A stretch of 39,484 nucleotides of DNA from Xanthoparmelia taractica (taxonomy: Eukaryota > Ascomycota > Lecanoromycetes > Lecanorales > Parmeliaceae). Below the pieces are notes generated by a model that had not been told where the DNA came from, did no database searches, and saw nothing but the letters and a program-made list of their open reading frames with translations. The stretch spans positions 1-39,484 of the forward strand of contig JANQBS010000328.1 in the NCBI GenBank assembly GCA_033085395.1, read 5' to 3'. Below, one piece after another: positions 21,649-32,558 of this stretch (the stretch's first letter is position 1; every line of letters begins with the position of its first letter). A program made the position numbers and the translations under genes.

Positions 21649-23097
21649 TTAGTCCGCGACATTTTTATTCGTCTTTCCAAACATGGTATTGAGCCATTTC
21701 GAGATGCTCGACACCTCCATTAAAGCACCATGCTCAACTTGGCTGAGCACGTTGTTGAAATCGTCAATATCATGGATGTTCTTATCTTTGAGAACTCGAT
21801 CAAACTTTTCTCTCTCAGCGTTCGCGGAGTCCTCGTCAGAGGAAATCGATATCGCAGTGGAATGGATCGCTCCGGACCTTATTTTGAGATACACACGAGC
21901 CTGCATGGGCAGGTTTGTCAGCTACACGGACACGAGGTTCTGCCGGGCGAAGTTACGTTAGTAGCGGGAGTATGCACGTACCGATGATGGGAAGTCTTCC
22001 GGTAGTGGCGGCCGTTCCCTTTGATCTTCTTCATTAGAATGGCTCGACAGGGTGAATTGCGGCGTTTGTCCATAGGTCCATTTGGACGACTAAAATCACC
22101 TCATATGAGCTGAGCCATGAACATGGACCTTCAATGATGCACCTACCTGTAATTCTTTGATACCCTCTCGTACCTCATCAATGTTGTAGAAGTCTTGCCC
22201 AACACAGCTCGTAACGCATTTGCCATCCCCGTCAAGATACATATCTCCGTCGCGGATCCCAGTTTTCCCGAAGCAAAATACAGAATTGCTGCTCTCGATC
22301 CCATATAGCCCTTGGAATGCCCGGATGACCTGTGTCTGAAATAATTCATTATGTACCGGGGTCGTCCGCGCGGATTTCATAAATACGTTGCCAGTCGATG
22401 AGCGAACACTCTCTACACCCCTGGCTCTGATGAATGGCTGCGAAGGAGATCGCAGGTAATCTGAGAAACTTTCAGACGACAAGAGACAAGTACCGTGATG
22501 CAGACACCGCTGTCGAGTCATTTTGTACGCAGATCCAGACACCTTAAGAGGTGGACTATTCTCGCTGTTTGGATGATAGACTGTCCGGTGCATATCAGTC
22601 GTGTCCGGCCAATCATTCTCTTCTGACATGCTCCCTTGGTCTAGGACAATGTCATGTCTTTCGTTGACTCGAGCACGTAGATTGATTTCTCGTATCGCCA
22701 TTGTTACCATTTCCGCATGCTTGTCGCGGGTAAAGTTGGCAGCAGGACAGATGACACTGTAGTTGACATTGCCTTCGTCATGAAAGACAGTGCCTCCTCC
22801 AGATCGTCTTCTGACAAGATTCACGTTTTCCCAAGGCGGGTTGCGAATTTTGCCATCCACTCGTCGATGCGCCTTCCGAGGTTTCTTAAGTAAATTCAAG
22901 TCTACTTCGAGCCAAGGATTCTGGTTTCTGCCAATAACTACACAGGCTCTGTTCACATATAGGAAAAGTACGGTAGAACTTGGTGGGGAATTTTGCAATA
23001 GATAGTGTTCAACTGAGAGGTTTAAAAAGGGATCGTAACTGCGAGAGACATGAATCTGAAACTTGGAGGCTTGGGCCAATGCTTTCCAAGCTTGCAT
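21649..23097 (-). CDS. AIM22: Lipoate-protein ligase A family (mitochondrial)
   Basis: Attaches or transfers lipoyl groups to E2 subunits and GcvH in mitochondria. Minus-strand exons 23097-22147, 22089-21982 and 21900-21649 give 436 aa, joins in phase 0. Landmarks are SRSYDPFLNLSVEHYLL, VVIGRNQNPWLEVD, the family signature RRRSGGGTVFHDEGNVNYSVI, KVSGSAYKMTRQRCLHHGTCLL with the lipoyl-AMP lysine, and WTYGQTPQFTLSS in exon 2. The first in-frame ATG (23097) gives MQAWKALAQASKF, a weak targeting peptide. The frame stays open upstream to about 23173, preceded by TTTTCCAG, so a 5' exon carrying more presequence is possible. It is divergent from ARO2. Confidence 0.88.
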
Positions 23098-23340
23098 GAT
23101 GAGAAAGGAAAAGCCCAAAAGACTTCTCTTCGAACCAACATGTAGGCGCGCATTTGTTCTGGAAAATCTTTTGATTTATAGCGTAAAGGAACCCTAACCC
23201 TAAGTCATGCAATGCTTGGCATCCCGATTGGCCTTGATACCGTGATTGAATACTTCTTCCTTCTACCACAACTTCACTCGTTGAACTGTGTCGTTTATCT
23301 GCTGCCTATAGGTGTAGATTTCTCTACGATTTACATCATC
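23098..23340. promoter_or_regulatory. Divergent promoter of AIM22 and ARO2 with a telobox
   Basis: The 243 bp between the two start codons contain AACCCTAACCCTAA (23190-23203), two tandem telomere-type repeats. In fungi and plants such teloboxes bind Myb-type factors (Tbf1/TRF-like) and occur in housekeeping promoters. Serving both genes is inference. Confidence 0.55.
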
Positions 23341-24703
23341 ATGTCGACATTTGGCCGTGCATTCAGAGTTACAACGTAGGTGACTCCGCCACGACAGTAT
23401 GGACTACAATGGCTGACATACTTCCTTTCTAGCTATGGTGAGAGCCATTGCGCCTCAGTGGGATGTATCGTCGACGGTTGCCCACCAGGGCTGGAGCTTA
23501 CAGAAGCGGACATACAGCCACAACTTACCAGGAGACGCCCTGGCCAGTCAGCTCTCACGACGCCAAGAGACGAGAAAGATCGAGTTCAGATACAGTCAGG
23601 AACGGAGTTTGGCATCACGCTGGGAACGCCAATTGGGTTGCTGGTCAAGAATGAGGACCAGAGACCCCATGACTACAAGGGCGACACCATGGCTGGTTTT
23701 CCACGCCCTAGCCACGCAGGTAGTTTTACCTTAAACCTAAGCTTTAGGGGAAATTTACTGACGTGCTCGAGTAGACTACACGTACCAAGAGAAGTATGGA
23801 GTACGAGCCAGCAGTGGTGGAGGCCGAAGCTCTGCCCGTGAGACTATAGCTCGCGTGGCTTCCGGTGCCATCGCCGAAAAATACCTGTCTCTCGTCCATG
23901 GCGTCGAAATTGTTGCTTTCGTCTCATCAGTCGGCAATGAGGAGCTGTTTCCACCCACTTCTACGCACCCAACACCAGCCACAAACCCCACCTTCCTCAA
24001 ACTCCTAGATACAATCACCCGGGAAGAAGTCGACCACCCTGATTATCTCCCTGTTCGCTGCCCCAACAAAGAAGCCGCCAATCGCATGTCCGACAAGATC
24101 GCGGAATATCGAGACAAAAAGGACTCAATAGGAGGCACCGTCACCTGCGTTATTCGCAACTGCCCTGTCGGCCTTGGCGAGCCTTGTTTCGATAAGTTGG
24201 AAGCCTGCCTTGCGCAGGGGATGCTCAGTATACCCGCAACGAAAGGCTTTGAGATCGGTTCTGGATTCGGGGGCTGCACTGTTCCAGGCTCCATTCACAA
24301 TGATGCCTTTGTTTCTTCCGTCCCAGTTGCCCCAAGCCAATCTGGTGTGGATGCTTCGCCCGATACACCGCCAGAACCCGTCACTAACGGGGCTAAACCA
24401 CGTTCGAATGGCCTTAAAACAAGAACCAATAACTCAGGAGGAGTGCAGGGTGGGATATCAAATGGAGCCCACATTTTCTTCCGAGTCGGCTTTAAACCAC
24501 CAGCAACCATTGGGCAGGCACAGAATACTGTCGATTTTGGGGGTAAAGAGGGCGTTTTAGAGGCAAAGGGTCGGCACGATCCCTGTGTAGTGCCTCGTGC
24601 GGTGGCAATAGTTGAGGCAATGGCTGCTTTAGTGATCATGGATGCCGTTATGACACAAGGTAGTAGGCAGTCAATGCGGGATGCTCTTCAGAGTCGTGGA
24701 TAA
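23341..24703 (+). CDS. ARO2: Chorismate synthase
   Basis: Last step of the shikimate pathway: EPSP to chorismate, needing reduced FMN, in the cytosol. Exons 23341-23375, 23433-23719 and 23775-24703 give 416 aa, normal for fungi. The N-terminus MSTFGRAFRVTTYGESHCASVG spans the first splice (cited as MSTFGRAFRV and YGESH). Also visible are PGQSALTTPRDEKDRVQIQSG, the signature GGGRSSARETIARVASGAIAE, GFEIGSGFGG, NGAHIFFRVGFKPPATI and GRHDPCVVPRAVAIVEAMAA. Fungal enzymes are bifunctional, with NADPH-dependent flavin reductase activity, and carry an internal insertion like the Ser/Pro/Asn-rich stretch seen at about residues 290-330. The gene looks intact. Confidence 0.97.
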
Positions 24704-25022
24704 GGATTTGACGTTTTTAAAAGCGTGCATAGCGAGTCCGCCGGTAAATAAGGTTGACTTGCATGATGGTTATGACAAGGGCTAGATGCCTGTCTTTGGT
24801 AAACAATGAGAAATAGAATATAGAATAAACGACGAATGTTTGGGTAACGATCATTTCTAAACTGAGGGCCTCGGAATACTATACTCTATCCGTATATCAC
24901 GCCGCCGCCATGACTGTCCCATCGTAGGGCTGAGAGCGTCAATGCGAGATAGGGCTTCAACGGCTTTAGGCGTACTATAATTTTCTTAAAGGTACTCGCC
25001 TCAATGATAACACTGTCGCATA
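24704..25022. other. ARO2-MED5 intergenic region
   Basis: This 319-bp stretch must hold the ARO2 terminator and the MED5 promoter. No frame here reads as the Mediator N-terminus. TCAAATAG just after 25023 could be a splice acceptor. Confidence 0.4.
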
Positions 25023-27245
25023 ATGGACACTCAAATAGAAATGCAAGATTGGCATCAGTCCCTCGGCATCTTGGACGATGTGGGACTATTGTCCTTCCAA
25101 GATAATGTCCTGGACAACCCTCCCATCCCAACCCGAGCAGGCCTATACATCTGGCTGAATGCAATGCTCCATGACAGACCGTCCTTTGACGACAATACAG
25201 TCATAGATTTCCTCAACGTTCGATACAAGGATGACATATCTGGCCTTGTCACGGACTTGATTCTGGCTTCGTTTGATGTACTAGCGAATGCCATGTACCG
25301 CAATGAGTCCACGCGATCCATCAATATACTGCGCTCTTTTCTCGTCAACAAACTGCCCGTTTTCCTCCAGCGGAGTTACGCAGCTTTGATCTTTGAGCCT
25401 ATGACTGTCGAACATTGCATACGGCAGGCTCTCATGCGCGTGGACCCCGCCGCATTCCCCTCCTTTTCCCAGATGTTCGATCCATTGGAGAGAAACAGCC
25501 TGCTCTCTGAAGCACGGCAGGAGTTCTTGTTTGCATGTGCACTGCACCAGCTGATACCCGAGAGGATCATCGAAGAGATTCTTGGAGATGTCCCCATGCA
25601 AAGTCTGCCGGCCTCAGGCAGGTATTCCAAGGACGACCTCGTAAGCCAATGTACCACGAACCCGGCCAAAATCGATGAGTACATTGGCGAACTGGAGAAT
25701 ATGGAAGGAAACGCCGGAGAGATTGCTAGCGCGCTAATCGAAATTCTGCACGCTCTTTGCGCTAGCAATGATACCATGACCTTGAAGGCTGTCTGCAATG
25801 CTTTGTGCCGCAGACCGACGGCTCTGGATGTTATAGTACTTTTCACAAGTCCGAATAACTTACTACAACCGCTCTGCAGCACGCTGGACAAGTGGCAAGA
25901 CCATGAAGACCAAGGGGAGTACCAACCTGTATACGACGAGTTTGGCAGCATTCTCCTCTTCGTTATCTTCGTGCAGCACCGTTTCGGCATGCAACCCGAG
26001 GAATTCGGCGTCGAAGGCTCGGATTCCTTCGTCCTCAAGTACCTCAAGCATGGTTCCGTCAGCAGGTCCATTACAGATCTATCAGAACATGAAAATCAAC
26101 TCCTTGGTGGTTGGATCAAGGGTCTCTTCGACACCGAAGGCATCAGCGACGAGTTAATGTCGATGTGCAAGCCCCAGGAATTCCATCTACTAGTCGCCAC
26201 GCTTTTCGACCAGAGCCTAAAGGCCTGCCAAGCCAACGTTCTCGCCCTCGAAACCCTACGCGGCGGATTCGAGTATCTGCTCGAACCGTTCTTGCTCCCT
26301 TCCCTCATCGCCGGCTTCACATGGTTCACGAACTGCCTATGGGAAATCAACGACGACTCCAAAAACATCGACACCGTCCTCCCCGCCCTCCAAACCCTAC
26401 TCAAACCCCCCTCCATGTCCCACGACTCCTCAACCATCCACAGCGCCGTCCTCTCCCTCGTCACAAAACCCCTCTCCGACTCCCTCACCCACGTCCAGCG
26501 CCAGTACGCCTCCCGCCCAGACATCACCCCGCTCCTGCAATCCCTAACCTCACACTCCCAAAACGAGCGCCAGGGAACCACCGCCCTCAACGAACTCGCC
26601 TCCTGGTCCGCCACCCCAAACGGCGGCCTCCTCGCCTCCCTCCGCCAAACAATCCAATCCCTCATCCTCTGGAGCGCCACCTCCACCTCCTCCTCAACCG
26701 AGACTTCCCCCCCTTCCTACACCCACGCCCAACTAACATGCACACTACACATCCTCGGCGCGCAACCCATCCTCCACCTCCTCCTCGACCAAGCCACCGA
26801 CGAGCAAGACGCAGCAAACTCCGACACCGCACTCGACATCATCGCCCTCGTCATCCTACTCACTTCGTCCAACTCCAACTCCCACAACACACTCCAACCT
26901 CCCGCCGCGAAACACCACCACCATTTGACGCCCCGCGACCTCCTCCATTTGGATTTCCTGTCCGTAGACGACATCGCCCGCACCGACGCCCCCCGCGCCA
27001 GCACCATCGTCCGCCTGCACCGCCGCGTCGATGCGCTGCTCGCTACGCCCAAGGTAGTCATCGACGGCGACAACGATGGCGGCGCCGGCGGTGTTGGAGG
27101 GGTGGATTCTGGCTTCGTGGTCAATGGAGGGGACGGGGAGCCGGCGGCTGATATCAATGATGTGTTGGGGGAGGCGGAGGATGAGATGGCTACGACGCAG
27201 GGGTTTTTAGACAGTAGGAATGCTTCGTTGTTGGGGTTGGCGTGA
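25023..27245 (+). CDS. NUT1: Mediator complex subunit 5 (Nut1), apparently lacking the N-terminal region
   Basis: Med5 is a tail subunit of Mediator, which links activators to RNA polymerase II in the nucleus. A single-exon ORF of 740 aa has the family's central helical repeats: GLLSFQDNVLDNPPIPTRAG, LILASFDVLANAMYRNES, ILRSFLVNKLPVFL, VDPAAFPSFSQMFD, RQEFLFACALHQLIPE, PMQSLPASGRYSKDDLVSQC and GELENMEGNAGEIASALIEI. From memory, Pezizomycotina Med5 is about 1000 aa and this stretch begins roughly 250 residues in. Only 319 bp separate it from ARO2, so the missing part cannot fit upstream. ATG 25041 is an alternative start. From about 26330 the coding strand is very C-rich, and from about 27060 G-rich. 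The C-terminus ends in TTQGFLDSRNASLLGL. Confidence 0.85.
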   Translation: MDTQIEMQDWHQSLGILDDVGLLSFQDNVLDNPPIPTRAGLYIWLNAMLHDRPSFDDNTVIDFLNVRYKDDISGLVTDLILASFDVLANAMYRNESTRSINILRSFLVNKLPVFLQRSYAALIFEPMTVEHCIRQALMRVDPAAFPSFSQMFDPLERNSLLSEARQEFLFACALHQLIPERIIEEILGDVPMQSLPASGRYSKDDLVSQCTTNPAKIDEYIGELENMEGNAGEIASALIEILHALCASNDTMTLKAVCNALCRRPTALDVIVLFTSPNNLLQPLCSTLDKWQDHEDQGEYQPVYDEFGSILLFVIFVQHRFGMQPEEFGVEGSDSFVLKYLKHGSVSRSITDLSEHENQLLGGWIKGLFDTEGISDELMSMCKPQEFHLLVATLFDQSLKACQANVLALETLRGGFEYLLEPFLLPSLIAGFTWFTNCLWEINDDSKNIDTVLPALQTLLKPPSMSHDSSTIHSAVLSLVTKPLSDSLTHVQRQYASRPDITPLLQSLTSHSQNERQGTTALNELASWSATPNGGLLASLRQTIQSLILWSATSTSSSTETSPPSYTHAQLTCTLHILGAQPILHLLLDQATDEQDAANSDTALDIIALVILLTSSNSNSHNTLQPPAAKHHHHLTPRDLLHLDFLSVDDIARTDAPRASTIVRLHRRVDALLATPKVVIDGDNDGGAGGVGGVDSGFVVNGGDGEPAADINDVLGEAEDEMATTQGFLDSRNASLLGLA

Positions 27246-28804
27246 GTGGTGGTTTGGTGTTTTGTTTTTTTTGGGGTTTGAAGATGTGGTGTAGGGGCGA
27301 GGAGTTTCGGGAAGAAGGGGGTTGGTTGTTCTGTCACCTATTATATTTTCAGCGTAAGGGGGGGTTGGATCTACCTACCTACAGGGAATCCTATCTTTTC
27401 TCAATCTAAGACTTAAGGTTCTTATCATCGCCTGTGCATGGTGCAGTGGATGGGTACTTCATTTCATGCAAGTAATTTAATGGGCGCGAATCAAAAATTT
27501 GATTTGTTGTAAAACCATGGCGTTGATTTGACTATCTAGCTGTGTGAAATCCACCATTCCCACCGCAGTCCAGCTTCTCTCCTTCCCTGTTTCTGCAGAC
27601 TCCATGCACACCAAACCCAGACCAACAACCACCAAGCCGGCGCGGAAACCTTCCCATTCAACTACCCATTCCCATTCAAGGACTCAAAGACCCATTTCTC
27701 ACGGAAAGAGTCGTCCCCACCCAAAATCCCCATCCCCTCAAAGAGCGAATTAGACTGAACGACCCATTCCCACTCAAACTTTCATTCCCATTTCAAGACC
27801 CATTCTCATTAGAAGTTGACCGTCAATGACTATCGAGGGAGCAGACACGTGGTGGCAAGCTGCCACTCCCACGATGACGCTGGCGGTGGTTGCGGATGCT
27901 AGCAAGCTGCTCGCGGCTCGGCAAAGGCATGGTGGAGGATGTGTCGGTGCTATGCAACTTACTCACCCAAAGACCAAGTCCCACTCGAAGACCCAGTTCA
28001 GCTAGAAACAAGAATCCAAGCCAGGGCAGAATAGCGAATTGTAGAAGGAATGGAACAGAAGAAGGGCAAAACGAGAAGAGAAAGGAAGAGGAAAAGAGAA
28101 TGGACTTGTCAGTAACCACCATGAGAGTATTGAAGCGCCTGCACTACGACAAGGCCAGCCTCGTGCAGGAGAAGAAGAATGTAAGGTGCGTCAACCAGCG
28201 GCAGTGTGAGGCCGGCGACACAAGATGCGTGGATCAAAGGAGCCATGTGTAGAAGTGTGGCAATATCACTTACATGGGAGTTGGCAGAAGATGGAGGTCG
28301 GAGCACACGACTTACGTGACAATTAACAAGGTGCTAATATTAAGGTGAAACCTGGGTGACGGACAAGACAAATAGGTCAGCTAGTGCTTATAGATGAGGG
28401 AGAGTACTCAGCTGGCAATGGTCCCTTGCGAATAGGACCTGTGGACTGTGGAGCTGTCAGTAACTAAAAGACACCGCGCGAGTAACTAGATAGCGACAGT
28501 AAGATGACGGAGATACGACCACGATAACTGTGCTGTCTTCTTTTTTTTTCTTCTTTTTTTTTGTGCGTTTTCTTCTTTTTTTAAAGGGTTTTGTGTCTCT
28601 TGAAAAGAAACGATTTTCAAATTTTTTGACGACCAATGAATCTCTTTGTCTTTTGTTGCAACAATGCTGGCGTGAAAACAGCATGCAGATAGATAAATAG
28701 ATAGTGGAAAGCAGTTTTCAGTATCCGTCATTGGCCAGGATCCTTGGATTGCTGAGCTGACTGGTCGGCTTCGAGGGGTGCTTGTCAGGGTCGAAGTCGC
28801 CATG
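27246..28804. other. Gene-poor region with degenerate repeats and a T-rich tract
   Basis: No convincing gene. 27246-27345 is G-rich like the 3' end of MED5. About 27650-27820 and 27960-28010 hold a degenerate repeat built on GACCCATTC(N)CA. 28540-28610 is T-rich with runs of 7-9 T. Frames 27823-28122 (minus) and 27890-28252 (plus) are open but low in complexity or unrecognised. Confidence 0.4.
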
Positions 28805-29959
28805 TCACTCGGAGATCGTCGTAAAGGTCGGCGCCGTCCACTCCTCGTAGTTGTCCATGTAGAGGTCCTTCGCGCGGCGGTGACACCCGGGATTTTCACA
28901 GTCGGAGTGGTCGAAGTTTGATGAGTCGCTGCCCCAGACCAATACATGCGCGTAAGGATCTGATTCGTCAATGCGCCGCCATGCAAGGAGGTGCCCCATA
29001 ATGCTTGGTGGTCCAAAATCAACGTGTTCCTTCTTTTCGATCCATCTGGGGTGCTCGATCACTGTAGGATTGTCGTCGAAGGTGACCCGCTTCCGAGTGA
29101 GACGTCGAAGCCATTGGCGGTGGGACTCTATCTTCTGGTATATCGGCTCGACCTCGGCACGGAACCTGTTGATGTCGAAGGCAAAGGCTTCTCGGACGAT
29201 GGCGGCAATAGACTTGTCTGGAGATGCCGGTGTAAGCACGTGATGAGGACGAGAAGTGGACGACGACCGCGATGGAACTGCTGGACAGTCAACTGATGAC
29301 AACGGGACTGCTGAACGCTTACTCGAGGATGACGGAGCTGCTGGACGCTTGTTCGATGTCGAAGGGTATCGGACAGCTTGACGGGAGCCGCTCGTAGCAG
29401 TGCGTCGCTTTGGGATGACGATCGGAGGAGCAGGCATCGACATGGAAGTATCCGACGTCGTAGCGTGTCGGATGGAGGTTGAAGAGGGTTGTCGCGAGGC
29501 TTGAGGAAGGCGACGAGGAGCTTGGGGAAGATCGACCGCTTGCGACTTGATCCATTGGGCAGTCGTGGACTTTGACTTATTGACCTTGGCGGCGATGGAT
29601 CCGGAGCGTGAGTTGAGCCAAGGGCGGTCGCGAGAAGCGCGGGCAGCGGCGCGAGCTGAGAGAGTCGTTTGGTGACGGCCAGCCTCAAAAACAGGAGACT
29701 GACGGCCACCGACGATTGAGCGTTTGGAGGAGGCGAAGGACGAAACCGTTGATAGCGTTTGAGAGCGGCACACACGAGCTGTGACACGGGCTATGGCGGA
29801 CTTCGGGAGGCTTGACAAGGTGGAGGAAGGTACGGCCGTGGAGCCAGCCACTGGAGCAGGCTTGACGACGGGAGCAGGTACGATCCAGGGTCGCGGTCGA
29901 GAGGCACGAGCTATCTGACGAGCGATCATTGACGCAGAGAGAGATGAGAATGAAGACAT
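28805..29959 (-). CDS. Uncharacterised Ser/Arg/Pro-rich protein with internal motif repeats
   Basis: An intact single-exon frame of 384 aa begins with ATG 29959 (MSSFSSLSASMIARQIARAS); the upstream frame has only a non-ATG extension. I recognise no family. The first 265 residues are basic, disordered and rich in Ser, Arg, Pro and Thr. A motif of the form (I/A)ARxxARxxRxRPW recurs: IARQIARASRPRPW near residue 12, a weaker IARVTARVCRSQ near 57 and ARAAARASRDRPW near 102. The last 120 residues look folded: RFRAEVEPIYQKIESHRQWL, PPSIMGHLLAWRRIDE, YAHVLVWGSDSSNFDH and a CENPGCHRRAK Cys/His cluster. A TATA box lies about 100 bp upstream. It may be a lineage-specific gene; the length and the TATA box argue against a chance ORF. 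Confidence 0.6.
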   Translation of the reverse strand: MSSFSSLSASMIARQIARASRPRPWIVPAPVVKPAPVAGSTAVPSSTLSSLPKSAIARVTARVCRSQTLSTVSSFASSKRSIVGGRQSPVFEAGRHQTTLSARAAARASRDRPWLNSRSGSIAAKVNKSKSTTAQWIKSQAVDLPQAPRRLPQASRQPSSTSIRHATTSDTSMSMPAPPIVIPKRRTATSGSRQAVRYPSTSNKRPAAPSSSSKRSAVPLSSVDCPAVPSRSSSTSRPHHVLTPASPDKSIAAIVREAFAFDINRFRAEVEPIYQKIESHRQWLRRLTRKRVTFDDNPTVIEHPRWIEKKEHVDFGPPSIMGHLLAWRRIDESDPYAHVLVWGSDSSNFDHSDCENPGCHRRAKDLYMDNYEEWTAPTFTTISE

Positions 29960-31222
29960 TGTGTGTGTGTGATGTGATGATGTGTGCGATGTATAGCAGA
30001 GCCAAAGCAAAGAAGAAAAGGAGAAGAAAAAGCAGAAAATTTGGGGGGAAACGACCCTTATATACCCATCGCCAAGAGAAATATCTGCTCCCAGTTTGCC
30101 ACTGCTATTGTTCTACTGTAAGAGGCAAGTACGCAATGCTTGGCTGCTATCAAACTGTGGAACCGCCGGACACCAAACTAGAAATGGACACATGAAATAC
30201 TGCCGCCAAGAGTTCAATATGTTCATGCAAAGAAATGCAATGCAGCAACAGAGGAGGAAGGAAAGAGAGCGCTTTATATCCTGAAAGACAGATACACCGA
30301 GTGGATATCAACCAAAGCAGGTGTATGCAAGGAGCGGAGACTCCAGCTCAGGTGATGACAGCAGGGAGGCAGTGCCCGGAGGCTCCATTGGTCCCTCAGC
30401 ACAAATCCCAAGTAGCACCCTTAACGGGTTTAGAGTACATAGAAGCAGCTCTAAAACCTGTTGCCGCCCATTCAGTGAGATAGCTCTGAGAGCGTACAGC
30501 AGTCCCGATTCATGATGGGATTTTGCCTTCATCACAAGGCCTCCTTACACGATCAAGAGCAGAATGACATCTCAGACATTAGAGCATGACGCACCAAGAG
30601 ATACTTCCCAGTGAAAACCTATGCTCTTGATCATATATGAGAAGTGCTACGAACAGAGGAACCGCATGTATGGCAATTGATTTCTCTGTCTACCTAGATA
30701 GACGTTGCCATACAGGAGAGCTCATTCCCCCACTCGATGACTCTCACGCCCACGCCTCGCCAATGAGAAAATGAAACTGTCTTCTCCTGCTAGGTACGCA
30801 GTAGACAGTATGATCCACATACACCACTGCAGTCGTAAACCTCATAGTCGTGCGAAGGAGATTGTTGAGTTGGGTTGAGATGATGATTTGTATCTGTTGA
30901 GGGGGGGGGGGGGGAAGGGATGGGTGATTCTTTGGTCTGGAACTCGGCGAAATGATGTGCTGGCTTCATGCTCAGAGCTAATTTTGATCCTTGCAAGAAC
31001 TTCGCCATGTAGCATCATCGTATCAGCTGTCAGGCGTGAAGGCCTGGACGAAGGCCCGTCCCTACACTCTATATGAAATGTGAGTGCTTGGAAGCTGTGT
31101 AGGGAACGCTACTCACCGAATTATCTATCCAATATACATGTCTAGATCTATGATGTAGTAGCTGGCTGGCTGTCCATGTTTATAGCCTACTAATTCAATC
31201 GTGGTGTTGTATCATCGAGAGA
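29960..31222. other. Intergenic region with simple repeats
   Basis: No convincing gene. It holds a GT-rich stretch at 29960-29992 and a run of 14 G at 30901-30914. Minus frames 30308-30535 and 30790-31008 are short and unrecognised. Confidence 0.4.
30058..30064 (-). promoter_or_regulatory. TATA box of the 28805-29959 gene
   Basis: On the minus strand the sequence reads GGGTATATAAGGG, about 100 bp upstream of ATG 29959, with a purine/pyrimidine-biased leader and a GT-repeat stretch (29960-29992) between them. Confidence 0.5.
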
Positions 31223-32558
31223 TTACTCCTCGGCACTTTCGGCCTCACTGCCCAGCTCCTCGCCAACCAGGTTGCTTCCCGCCCTACCCTCGTGCTCATC
31301 CTCATCCTCATCCTCATCCTCATCCTCATCCTCATCCTCATCCTCCTCACTACCAGATCCACTGCCCTCACTCTCACCCTCACTCCCCGGATCAAAATTT
31401 TCGTCATCTTCCTCTTCATCATCAAGGTCTTCCGCCTCTCTTGCTGCTTTCTCGAGCTCTCCTTCATTGACACCCTCTTGCTCTGCATCCCCCGCCTTGA
31501 GCCCATTGATGTTCAACTTCTTGGCTCGCCGCTGCTCAGCCATGCTTGCGTCCTGCAGCTCATGACGTCTTACGTAGTCATCTATACCAGCAAAGTCGGC
31601 CTGGTCAATCATAGAGAACTCGAACTCTTGAGGATCGGCATCAGTAGTAGCGCGAGCAGCGATGTTCAGGTTGAATGTGCGCTGTAAGACCGAAGTGTAA
31701 GAGACAGAGTCGATGGAATCAAACGCGAAGAATTCTAAAGGCTTCTTGAAGCCCCAGAAAATGCCGTTGGGCAGGAGAAATAGAAAGCCGTCTTTGGAGC
31801 CCCTGAAAGCCTTGATGTGGTATGCTGATTCCCCCTTTCGGTGTGATTGTACCACCTGACTCGCAAACTCTTTCTTATCCGGCTCTATGACCCGTTTCTT
31901 GTAGGGTCTCAAAGCCTCGTTGAGAATAGTGATCAGAAGTGTCCGATAGGATTCCCCCGTATGAGATGTAGTCACCCCGGTAAAGGTACCGTCCTTAGGT
32001 ACGCTATCCGGAACCGTCCAGACGATTTGATCAGGGGTAGATCCATCGGTAGTGGCTGAGAGAATGCAAAAGTTGTATTGTGCTTGGGCCTTTTCAGGGA
32101 CTGGTAAGCAAACGACGTCACGAACGCAGTCCCATTCGACACCAAATTCAGATGTCCTTGATGCATTGATTGCGCGCAGGCCCCCAGAGGCTGATTTGTT
32201 GATGCTCAGTTTCAGCTTCTTCCGCTGAGGAATTGAAAAGGATAGATCAGCAACCTCGCAAAGAGTTTCCTTGCCCCACGCTTCAGTGTCTATTGACTGG
32301 TGTTCCAATTTTCTCTTCTTCGACGGTTGCTCATCCTGGCTTTTCATGGCTCCGGGGCTGGAAGCATGTTGTAAATGCTTAACGTAGTGTGCGATGTCTC
32401 GGAAAAGAGTTTCATGCTCTGGGGCTTTGGCTGTTTGAATGATGGTCAGCAAGGTGGGGCAAGAGAAGAGGACTGAGCTGACCGATGGCCTTGAGAATCC
32501 TTTGCTGGATGTCAGGTCTTTTGGCAAAAGCCTCATCAAAGACAAGGTTTGACGGCAT
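31223..32558 (-). CDS. RTT106: Histone chaperone Rtt106
   Basis: Binds H3-H4 with K56 acetylation and helps deposit nucleosomes and keep heterochromatin silent, in the nucleus. Minus-strand exons 32558-32483 and 32430-31223 (52-bp intron, join G|CC) give 427 aa. The N-terminal helical dimerisation segment is MPSNLVFDEAFAKRPDIQQR followed by APEHETLFRDIAHYV. A basic linker with SKKRKLE follows, then the double PH-like core (CVRDVVCLPVPEKA, FRGSKDGFLFLLPNGIFWGF, FFAFDSIDSVSYTSVLQRTF, FEFSMIDQADFAGIDDYV) and a long acidic tail of Glu/Asp repeats encoded by a hexanucleotide microsatellite. The acidic tail is normal for the family, but its length will vary between strains. Confidence 0.93.
31295..31346. 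repeat. (CTCATC)n microsatellite coding the Rtt106 acidic tail
   Basis: About 8.5 near-perfect CTCATC units. On the minus strand they read GATGAG and encode an Asp-Glu repeat. Confidence 0.95.

Noticed and set aside
26111..27151. 346-codon plus-strand ORF inside MED5
   Set aside because: Pro/Arg/His-rich overlap in the +1 frame of the C-rich half of MED5; no conserved motif.
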